Part shown: positions 1-7,528 of the stretch, in pieces
How positions within the stretch are numbered: the stretch's first letter is position 1
Layout: every line of letters begins with the position of its first letter
Assembly (NCBI GenBank): GCA_903865745.1
Contig: CAIPKV010000076.1
Span: 1-43,481, forward strand
DNA: 43,481 bases
DNA from: an uncultured Verrucomicrobia subdivision 3 bacterium
Lineage (GTDB): Bacteria > Verrucomicrobiota > Verrucomicrobiia > Limisphaerales > UBA11358
Direction: 5' to 3'
The notes under the pieces: generated by a model
The model's database searches: none
Told to the model about the DNA's origin: nothing
What the model saw: the letters and a program-made list of their open reading frames with translations, nothing else
Translations under genes and position numbers: made by a program

Positions 1-123
1 CCATCCGCAGACCCGGTTTTTTACCTGCACCCGTTGGATTCGCCGTTTTTTGTTGGTTGGACATAGATGAAAGCCTTTGTTTATGCGGCTTCAGTGTAAG
101 TCAATAACATCAGCTTGTGAAGC

Positions 124-3100
124 TTATTTGGGAAATATGGGGTAGATGGTCATTTTAAAGCTCGTGTAGCCGTTGGCCGTCAGCGAGACGACATTGGTAC
201 CAGTCGAGGTATAAGTATAGGTCGGACTGGCAGTGGTGGACCAGGAACCGGGTTTGCCATCACCAAAGTTCCAATAATAATTGGTAATGCCGGTTCCCAA
301 GGGGATGAAGGTAACGGGTGTTCCCACAGAGAAGTTCGTACCACTCGGAGAGGTAACGAAGGTAGCGATATTGGTCAGGCCCGGCAAAACGCTGATGCCT
401 GTGTTCGTCGCCGTCGAACCGTTATAGGCGTTCGTGGCTAGCAGGATGACAACTGGATAGCCCGTCGGGGCGGCGTTTGTGAAGGTGAACACAGGATTTA
501 CTGCCGTGGACGTTACGGAGTTGGACGATGTCAATTTGAACGTCCATAGGTAGCCCGTAGCGTTCGTGCTGTTATTGGTGAAGTTCACCGTGAGCGGTGC
601 CGGACCGTTGGTCGGTGTGGCCGTGAAACTCGCGCTGGCCACGGGCGATGGGTTCACAACTATGTAGTTAGTCAGCACCAACGTGTTGGTCACATTTCCA
701 TTGATGGCGGACAAGGTGACATTGTAGCTACCCGGATTAGTGAAGGTGTTGACCGAGTTGCTACTGGTAGACGAGTTGCCATCGCCAAAACTCCACAAGA
801 AGCTGTTGGCGCCACCGCTTTTGTTAGTAAAGTTGACAGTCAACGGCGCATAGCCATTTGTGACCGAGGCAATGAAACTCGCACCGACAACATTAATATA
901 GGAATTAATAGTATTGGTGATCCGATTGTAACTGCTGTTGGCGCCACCCGGACAATAGGCCACAAGCCGGACACCGAAGGTACCAACATTTGTATAGGTA
1001 TAACTGAAGGTGGATGACGTACCCGGGGTGGCATAAGATGATGACCCCGTAACTCCATTCATCGGATACCAAGCCCACCTGAATACATCACTGGTAGAGG
1101 TGCTGGTGCTAGTAAAATTGACGGTAGTCCCAGCAACGACATTCGTTTGATCGGCTACAAACGAGACGGACGGCGGCGTAAGGACCCTGATGTAGTTTGT
1201 TTTCATCAAGGTTTCCGAGCCGGTTAAAGTTGTAGCCGCAAAGATCACTGAATAGATGCCGGGATTAGTATAAATATCGGTCGGATTAACGATGTTGGCC
1301 GTATTGCCATCACCGAAACTCCAGCTATATCCCGTGATAGAACTAGTGGTCCCAAGATTAGTGAATTTCACAGTCAGCGGAGCAAATCCGGCGACGGTGC
1401 TCGCAGAGAAATTGGCATACGTGAACTGCCGCGTGACCCGAGTCGCGGCATCGTCCAACAGGGCCTGCACATAGGTTGGATTATGCACACCAAGACTTTG
1501 GTCGTTGTAGGCCATGTAAACGTCATTACGCGCAATCCGAATGTCTTGAGGAATCAACAACTGATTGTTGTTGTTCGTAGCGTTTGGCGTTGGCGAATTG
1601 GTGCTATAACTGAAGGTGGCTGGCGGGCCGACCAAGTATTTGATACCGTTGTTGGTATATTTTGACGACAACCCGCCGATGCCCGCGTATTCCCAAGCCA
1701 ATGCGCCGTAGTTCGTCAAGGCTGTGCCCGCCGTTTCTGTAAGCGCCCATTGTTTCAATAGTGACGCATCGCGCACAATGTTGTTGCTCTCGATGAATTG
1801 CAGATTGTTAATCTTGGCCGTCAACGCGTCCGGCGTATATGTTGAGTGACACGAGGTCAGACAGCCGTAGTAATCAAGGGCAAAGGTATGGCCAGTTACA
1901 TTGGTGCCAGCGTTCACCGCATAATTCGGCACATGGCAGGTGACACACTGGTCGGGAGCCGAGCTGTGGGCATGGGTCTTGTTGGGAACCCCGGCAACCG
2001 TGGCGTAATCATAATCCACGTTGCCAATAAGAATGTTATATTGCGACGTGGGATGCGGCGAGCGGCTATAGCCAGTACTATTGGCGGTGTAGCCGATCGA
2101 GGTGTCGGCATTTGTGTAGGTAACCAGCGTAATGAATTCGTTTGTTACGGTCGCCACTCCGCTGTTGGTGACGACTGCATAGGAATTACCATCCCAGCGA
2201 TTACCACGGGTATTGTGACATTGGCCACAAACCTGAACATTCGGATTGTACAAACTATTAAACACAGTGTTCAGGTTGACAGAATTAGTTGAAGTGGTTC
2301 CGTCGAAGTTAGTTGTCACTACCGTTTCAGTGTCAAAAGTAGTGGGCATGGTAAACCAGTTGGTCGAATAGGTAGGATAACGCAGCTGGGCAACCTGGTT
2401 TGACGAATGCGGGTCATGGCAGGTAGCGCAAGTGGCCGTCCAAGCTGATGCATTCGTGCCGGTATAAAGGTTCAACGAATGCGGATGTCCCGCCAACTGA
2501 TCATTGTATTCATTAAGCATGACCATGCGATTGTTTGCTGAATGGCAAAAAAGACATCCGTTGTCTGTTCTTTGACTGGTATGCGAGTGGCTTAAATTAG
2601 TGTATAACCCCCAAGTATTGGCCGTGGTATATTCCTTATAGGTGGGGTGATGACTGCCTTGATGGCAACTGCCGCAAATGGCCGGATCCATACTAACCGC
2701 CGGCAGGATGACGTCATGATCGCTATCCTTGTGCCAACCTGCTGGGCCGTGGCAGCTTTCACAACCAACATTCTGCAGGGCCGTATAGCCGTTGGTGAAT
2801 CCGGTCGGTTGACCATAACCAACACTGTGGCAGACAATACAACCCGCACCAAAAGCCACACTGGGAGGCACTGCCGATAACAGCGTATTATACGCCCCGG
2901 CATGAGCCGTACGACTCCATGGAGAGTATTTGTCCCCGTGACAACTGCTGCAATAGCCTTGTCCCACGAAGGAATTGGTCTGATACAGACGGAAAAACGA
3001 ATTGCCGCCGAGATTGGTTACAGTCGAACTCTGGGCAAAATCCGTAGCCTGAATTGTGGCAAGCGAACTCCAATTGACCATGTCAGATGAGCCTTGGACC

Positions 3101-3348
3101 GAATACCAGCCCATCATGCCATACCAGCCCAAGGTACAATTAGTGCTGGTCACGTTTGTCAGGGTCAATATGGCCGCCGCCGGCACACCACCACCGGCAT
3201 TGTAAGGCGCCGCCGTACCAGCTGGATAGTTGTTTTGCATCCGATAGATGCTTTGCCCGGAAGCGCTCCCGATGAGACCGCCCAAGGCCAGGCCGGCCAC
3301 TAGGGTGGCCACGGCACGGTGTATACCGTAACGATAGGTCTTTTTCAT
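124..3348 (-). CDS. Large secreted multiheme cytochrome c with C-terminal PKD domains
   Basis: Probable exported electron-transfer protein of 1074 residues. A basic N-terminus and hydrophobic stretch (residues 10-31) form a signal peptide. Residues about 61-122 form a small beta module ending in SFFRL that recurs in other secreted proteins of this window. Residues 131-500 carry eight CxxCH heme motifs (near 133, 170, 196, 225, 265, 307, 374, 468) and one CxxxCH (CLTSCH, near 496), so up to nine hemes c. The spacing and the first motif (CSSCHGDKYSPW followed by a distal H) recall the cytochrome c554-like multiheme family. Residues about 640-1074 hold roughly five PKD-type domains, several with the SFGDG/NFGDG signature. 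PKD domains usually serve adhesion or spacing at the cell surface, which suggests an extracellular or outer-surface terminal cytochrome. It is the last gene of the minus-strand heme cluster, 92 bp after the tetraheme gene. Substrate unknown. Confidence 0.88.
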   Translation of the reverse strand: MKKTYRYGIHRAVATLVAGLALGGLIGSASGQSIYRMQNNYPAGTAAPYNAGGGVPAAAILTLTNVTSTNCTLGWYGMMGWYSVQGSSDMVNWSSLATIQATDFAQSSTVTNLGGNSFFRLYQTNSFVGQGYCSSCHGDKYSPWSRTAHAGAYNTLLSAVPPSVAFGAGCIVCHSVGYGQPTGFTNGYTALQNVGCESCHGPAGWHKDSDHDVILPAVSMDPAICGSCHQGSHHPTYKEYTTANTWGLYTNLSHSHTSQRTDNGCLFCHSANNRMVMLNEYNDQLAGHPHSLNLYTGTNASAWTATCATCHDPHSSNQVAQLRYPTYSTNWFTMPTTFDTETVVTTNFDGTTSTNSVNLNTVFNSLYNPNVQVCGQCHNTRGNRWDGNSYAVVTNSGVATVTNEFITLVTYTNADTSIGYTANSTGYSRSPHPTSQYNILIGNVDYDYATVAGVPNKTHAHSSAPDQCVTCHVPNYAVNAGTNVTGHTFALDYYGCLTSCHSTYTPDALTAKINNLQFIESNNIVRDASLLKQWALTETAGTALTNYGALAWEYAGIGGLSSKYTNNGIKYLVGPPATFSYSTNSPTPNATNNNNQLLIPQDIRIARNDVYMAYNDQSLGVHNPTYVQALLDDAATRVTRQFTYANFSASTVAGFAPLTVKFTNLGTTSSITGYSWSFGDGNTANIVNPTDIYTNPGIYSVIFAATTLTGSETLMKTNYIRVLTPPSVSFVADQTNVVAGTTVNFTSTSTSTSDVFRWAWYPMNGVTGSSSYATPGTSSTFSYTYTNVGTFGVRLVAYCPGGANSSYNRITNTINSYINVVGASFIASVTNGYAPLTVNFTNKSGGANSFLWSFGDGNSSTSSNSVNTFTNPGSYNVTLSAINGNVTNTLVLTNYIVVNPSPVASASFTATPTNGPAPLTVNFTNNSTNATGYLWTFKLTSSNSVTSTAVNPVFTFTNAAPTGYPVVILLATNAYNGSTATNTGISVLPGLTNIATFVTSPSGTNFSVGTPVTFIPLGTGITNYYWNFGDGKPGSWSTTASPTYTYTSTGTNVVSLTANGYTSFKMTIYPIFPK

Positions 3349-3440
3349 ATTAATTTTATTATTTCAAAGGTTTTTGTGCGTCGCCTTAGGGCGGCCCCAA
3401 CGGGGCGGCTCACAAGTCCGGCACATCGGTTGTTTCCGGT

Positions 3441-4208
3441 TTACTTGTTATGGCAACTGCGGCAGAGCAAACTGCCATCACCATTGCCGTCCACACCAAC
3501 AATCTTGACCAAATGTTTGTTATAGGTGGTGCTATAGGGCGTGCCGTTCTGGTTGTGCACATCATGGCAGGAGGTACATTCTACGGTATGATTTCCATTC
3601 AATAAGAATCCGTTCACGGTCATGTTATTGCCGGGCACAAACGCACCGCTGCTGGGGGTAAGCACCGTAGTGGTGTCAGGGTTATAGAGCCATTGATCTT
3701 GATTGGGGCCTGTGCCGACAAGCGCCGCCGTATATTGAAAAGAAATGGGATGCGAATGGGTCAGGTCGGTGCCCAGATTGGCACTGTTCGTAATATATTG
3801 ACCCTGGCTGCCAGGAGCCTGAGGCGCCCACGGTGAACCACCGTATTGCGGGCTACCGCCGTAAGTGTTGATGGCTACCGTGCCGTCATGGCAGCTCAAG
3901 CATGCCAGCGAAGGACCATTGGGTGACGCTGCCACCGCTGCCTGCATACTGGAAACCGGGACATTCGCTTGATTATACATCTTGAACGCCGAAGAAGTGG
4001 TCTGATGGCCCCAAAGAGGCACTACGCTGCTATCCGCATGATGCGGTACATGGCAAACACCGCAAACCGTGGCCGGATCCGAAGGATCCGTATTCCATTG
4101 AGTGTACCCGGAAAAGTCATGGGGGCTGCCAAGGATGCCCGCCCGGGCGGTGAAGGCCAGCAGGGAGCCGGCGACTATGGTCAGAGTGAGGAGGTTGATG
4201 TTTTTCAT
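3441..4208 (-). CDS. Secreted tetraheme cytochrome c (doubled CxxCH type)
   Basis: Encodes 255 residues with a clear signal peptide (MKNINLLTLTIVAGSLLAF, cleavage near TARA). Four CxxCH motifs are visible: CGVCH followed by VPHH, CLSCH followed by DGTVA, CTSCH followed by DVHN, and a C-terminal CRSCHNK. The order CxxCHxPH, PLWGH, CLSCHDGTVA, HPISF, CTSCHDxHN, terminal CxxCHNK is characteristic of a family of periplasmic multiheme cytochromes seen in metal-reducing and nitrogen-cycling bacteria (remembered family pattern). It probably carries electrons in the periplasm between the membrane-bound nonaheme protein and the PKD cytochrome encoded on either side. The order in transcription is membrane cytochrome, hemA, this gene, PKD cytochrome. 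The 210 bp before it leave room for an own promoter, but I see none convincing. Confidence 0.88.
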   Translation of the reverse strand: MKNINLLTLTIVAGSLLAFTARAGILGSPHDFSGYTQWNTDPSDPATVCGVCHVPHHADSSVVPLWGHQTTSSAFKMYNQANVPVSSMQAAVAASPNGPSLACLSCHDGTVAINTYGGSPQYGGSPWAPQAPGSQGQYITNSANLGTDLTHSHPISFQYTAALVGTGPNQDQWLYNPDTTTVLTPSSGAFVPGNNMTVNGFLLNGNHTVECTSCHDVHNQNGTPYSTTYNKHLVKIVGVDGNGDGSLLCRSCHNK

Positions 4209-4351
4209 AATATTATGTTTAGGTTATCAGTTTAACTACGCGTGTTTGTTGTTGTTTGTTGTTTCGATTCACTTGGCACGCGGTCGGATATCAGCGCCGC
4301 GTTTTGTTTTAAGCCAACCGTAAATTTCCCATTTTCCCAGGCAGATATGCC

Positions 4352-4371
4352 CACCGGCCAACCGGCCGGTG
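4352..4371. other. Perfect hairpin between hemA and the tetraheme cytochrome gene
   Basis: An 8-bp perfect inverted repeat (CACCGGCC, 4-nt loop, GGCCGGTG) lies 48 bp past the hemA stop. No T-run follows on the minus strand, so it is not a classical intrinsic terminator. It could be an mRNA processing or stabilising stem between hemA and the cytochrome gene. Confidence 0.35.
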
Positions 4372-4418
4372 CCCACCCACCGTCAAATTCACAAAATAAT
4401 TTCATAAACTTACGTGCT

Positions 4419-5495
4419 TCAGGCGTTCACGACCACGGCACCGCCCAGTGCCCAATCAGGTGCCACTACTTCGGCGCGTTTCGCCCACGGCGATTCAAAT
4501 CGCGCCATCAATTCCGCCGCATGCTCAGCCAGGATCGCCTGACACACAGTCAGTTCCTGCGCACGGTTTTTGGTGTTTTCACGAACGACCGCTTCAAGGT
4601 CGTCAATGTCGTATAGAAAAACATTCGGGAGTTCCGCCACGGCTGGGTCAATGTCACGCGGTACCGCAATGTCCACGAGCACCAACGGACGATTTCCGCG
4701 CGCGGGCAAAATCTTCGCCACATCCTCGCGCTTCAAAACAATTTCAGGACTGCCGGTTGAACTGACCAAAATGTCTGCCTCCGTCAATGCCACTGACGAA
4801 TCTTCGAGACGCACCGCACGACCACCGAACTCCGCCGCGAGCTTCTCGGCACGTTCCACCGAGCGATTGGCCACCAAAACGGTTTTGGCACCGCGCTTGG
4901 CAAGATGTTTCACACAGGCCTCGCCCATTTTACCCGCACCCAAAATCATCACCGTCTTCGCACTCAGGTCGTGGTCGAATACTTTTTCCGCAAGTTCCAC
5001 CGCCACACTGCCAACCGAGGTTGCCCCGCGCCCGATGCCCGTATTGGTACGAACCGCCTTCACCACCGCAAAAGCACTTTGAAACAGCCGGTTCATTTTC
5101 TTACCAACCAGACCCGCTGCCTTGGCGGCTGAATACGCATTCTTTACCTGGCCGGTAATTTCCGTTTCACCGATCACTAGGGAGTCCAAGCCGCTGGCAA
5201 CGGCAAACAAATGGGTTGCCGCTTCGGTCCCTTCTTTGATGTATAGGTGTGGGGTAAAATCAAAATCGCTACCGGTGAGTTCCTGAAACAACGCCTGCAC
5301 CCGGCCATGAATCCAGGACGAAACCCCGTAAATTTCCACCCGGTTGCAGGTGGAAAGTAAAACGACTTCTTCAAGTCCACCCTGCAGCTTAAGCCGGCAG
5401 CCGCAGCATTGGAGCCGCGCGCGCTGGACAGCCAGTTTCTCACGCACCTCTACGGGCGTTGTCTTATAGCTCAATCCGGCAACAAATATTTTCAT
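4419..5495 (-). CDS. hemA: Glutamyl-tRNA reductase HemA, short form
   Basis: Catalyses NADPH-dependent reduction of glutamyl-tRNA to glutamate-1-semialdehyde, the first committed step of heme synthesis by the C5 pathway. The N-terminus MKIFVAGLSYKTTPVEVREK and the motif LLSTCNRVEIY, which contains the catalytic cysteine, are diagnostic. The NADPH domain is visible as MILGAGKMGE (about residues 185-195), followed by VANRS and LVDIAVPRDIDP. The protein is 358 residues against about 420 in E. coli. It stops shortly after the start of the long spinal helix (YDIDDLEAVVREN), so most of the C-terminal dimerisation domain is missing. No continuation is visible in another frame downstream. It sits inside a cluster of multiheme cytochrome genes, which suggests heme supply is co-expressed with heavy heme demand. 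The start ATG has no strong Shine-Dalgarno sequence. Confidence 0.95.
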   Translation of the reverse strand: MKIFVAGLSYKTTPVEVREKLAVQRARLQCCGCRLKLQGGLEEVVLLSTCNRVEIYGVSSWIHGRVQALFQELTGSDFDFTPHLYIKEGTEAATHLFAVASGLDSLVIGETEITGQVKNAYSAAKAAGLVGKKMNRLFQSAFAVVKAVRTNTGIGRGATSVGSVAVELAEKVFDHDLSAKTVMILGAGKMGEACVKHLAKRGAKTVLVANRSVERAEKLAAEFGGRAVRLEDSSVALTEADILVSSTGSPEIVLKREDVAKILPARGNRPLVLVDIAVPRDIDPAVAELPNVFLYDIDDLEAVVRENTKNRAQELTVCQAILAEHAAELMARFESPWAKRAEVVAPDWALGGAVVVNA

Positions 5496-5631
5496 GACTT
5501 ATTTTCAGACCTGACCGCTTCCTGATGCTTTAATTTTCAGGTATTCCCAGAAAACGCGCTTACCATTTCTTGTCATTTACTAAACAACCCTTGGCTAGAT
5601 TTAATCTTTGTTTTTTGTCTTATTTTAACTA

Positions 5632-7359
5632 TCAGATTTCCTTACCGGAGTTTTCCTCTCCCGGCGGCGACACGCGCGGCTCGTCAAACGGCCGCTCCAG
5701 CGGGTGTTCGTGCATCTGAAATTCCTCGGAGATGCGCCCATCCAGACACGCCGTGTTTAGTGGGTAAACTTCTGGATCAAAAATGACGTGGTAGAAATGC
5801 CAGACGACGATGGCGAGGCATGCGAGTACCGCTTCGTAATAATGAATCGTGGTCGCCACGGTCATTACCCAGCGCGGCAGAAACTCGGTCACATCAATCT
5901 TGAACCAGATGGCGAGACCGGTTACACCCATGATGACGGTGCCCCAGACAACCGCCCAATATTCCATTTTTTCCGCGTAGCCGAAGCGGCCAATTTTCGG
6001 TTTGTCTTTGCTCAGGCCAGTCAGATAGCTAACAGCTTGATAAACATCGATTGCATCTTTTTTTACCGGGAATAAATCAGCGACCAGCTTACGCCCGTCG
6101 CGCGTCGCGAGGATATATATTAGGTGAAACGCGCCAATGCCGATCATCACAATGCCGGCGACGCGATGCGCCCAGCGGCGAAACGGCTCGTTGGACCCCA
6201 AAATTTTCGCCAGCCACGAATCGGAAAACTTCAAGGCAAAGCCAGTGACAGCCAGGACGATGAAACTCGTTGCCAGAATAAAATGCTGCCAACGCTGCGA
6301 CACCGTCATCCGCACCACCGGGCGCTCGGTCATGCGTAGCCGCGCAGCAGTTTTTTTAATGAACAAGATGCCGTTGTGCGCCAGCATCCCGCCAATGGTC
6401 GCAAAAATGAGGAAGAGATAGATGCGCCGCGTCCAGTTATTCAGTTTGCTGCCAAAGTCAGTGCCCCCTGCTTCTCCATCCGGTGCGACATGGATTTTAC
6501 CAAGGGAAAACTCCATGTTCGCGCCCGGGTGACATTTACCGCAAGTCGCGACTAGATTGACTTTATTGATGGTGGAATTGGTGTCCGACGACGGGAGAAT
6601 TTTATGGAACCCATGACAGCTGGCGCAATTTGCTGCGACTGTGGAACCGTATTGCGCCGCCAGCCCGTGGTAGCTTTCGAAAAAAGTGGTCACACGATCA
6701 GCGGGCAGGTTGTATTTGGTATTCAGCCGCTCGGAAGCGTGGCAGCGGCTGCACACATCTTCGGAGATACTTATGGTCGAAGTGCTCTTGAGCGACCGGA
6801 TCTTGTGGTCATCATGGCAACCAGTGCAGGTCGGCGCGTCCGTCGAACCAGCCGCTACCGCCCGACCGTGAACACTCTGCGCCCACTCTCGAGCCTCTTT
6901 ATCATGGCAGGCACCGCAGGTCGCCGCCTGGCGCGAAAAATAAACCGGCGAAGTTGGCGAGTTGTCAGAAATGATTTCGTGCGAATCGTGGCAGTCGCGG
7001 CACGTCGCCGCATCATCATGGCCGGCTTTGAGTGCGAGGCCGTGGACACTGACATTGTAACTGGCCGTCTGCCGAGCGTGGCACAAAGCACAATTAACCA
7101 GGGCCAGAACTTTATTGTCGTCGGGATGCTTGTTCGTGACGTCGGCATGACAACTGACGCAGGCATTTGTGGCGTGCGCGGATTTTTTTAATTTCGCGAC
7201 ATCAACAAACAGCGAGATCGCTTTGCCGGCAGCATTGGTTTTGAATAGCGTGTTGTCGCCGTGGCAATCCAGGCAATCGCTGTTTTTCAATCCGGCGAAG
7301 GCCGGTGTCGCCGCTAGGAGGACAAGGATGAAGATGAAAGGAACAAAGTGGCGATTCAT
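5632..7359 (-). CDS. Nonaheme cytochrome c fused to membrane cytochrome b domain (CbcL-like)
   Basis: A 575-residue inner-membrane protein. The ATG at 7359 gives a clean signal peptide (MNRHFVPFIFILVLLAA) and is preferred to a GTG five codons upstream. Nine CxxCH motifs lie in the first 280 residues (CLDCH, CVSCH, CALCH, CRDCH, CGACH, CTGCH, CSRCH, CASCH, CGKCH). About five transmembrane helices follow (near 313-335, 359-378, 399-417, 467-486, 505-527), with histidines in several of them (WQHF, WAHR, FHLIY, IHYYE, WHFYH) suited to two b hemes. A nine-heme periplasmic domain plus a FdnI/HydC-type di-heme b domain is the architecture I recall for CbcL of Geobacter, a quinol-oxidising entry point to extracellular electron transfer. 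First gene of the cytochrome-hemA cluster, so probably the menaquinol-to-periplasm step. Which acceptor it serves cannot be read from the sequence. Confidence 0.88.
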   Translation of the reverse strand: MNRHFVPFIFILVLLAATPAFAGLKNSDCLDCHGDNTLFKTNAAGKAISLFVDVAKLKKSAHATNACVSCHADVTNKHPDDNKVLALVNCALCHARQTASYNVSVHGLALKAGHDDAATCRDCHDSHEIISDNSPTSPVYFSRQAATCGACHDKEAREWAQSVHGRAVAAGSTDAPTCTGCHDDHKIRSLKSTSTISISEDVCSRCHASERLNTKYNLPADRVTTFFESYHGLAAQYGSTVAANCASCHGFHKILPSSDTNSTINKVNLVATCGKCHPGANMEFSLGKIHVAPDGEAGGTDFGSKLNNWTRRIYLFLIFATIGGMLAHNGILFIKKTAARLRMTERPVVRMTVSQRWQHFILATSFIVLAVTGFALKFSDSWLAKILGSNEPFRRWAHRVAGIVMIGIGAFHLIYILATRDGRKLVADLFPVKKDAIDVYQAVSYLTGLSKDKPKIGRFGYAEKMEYWAVVWGTVIMGVTGLAIWFKIDVTEFLPRWVMTVATTIHYYEAVLACLAIVVWHFYHVIFDPEVYPLNTACLDGRISEEFQMHEHPLERPFDEPRVSPPGEENSGKEI

Positions 7360-7528
7360 GCCACGATTTTCCACCCAGGCGAGCCGGAAAGCTCCCCATC
7401 TATTGCGAACTACTCGCCAATTCTTGGGGGCTAAAACGAGAGTTAAATCCTTTTACAACTAGGGCCAGCCCACCATCCGTTAACTAATCGAACCGTACCA
7501 ATCCAACACAGCCACTCCATCCATTGGT

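Noticed and set aside
4209-4418. Frameshifted C-terminal part of hemA
   Set aside because: All three frames downstream of the hemA stop were read for the dimerisation-domain pattern and nothing similar was found.
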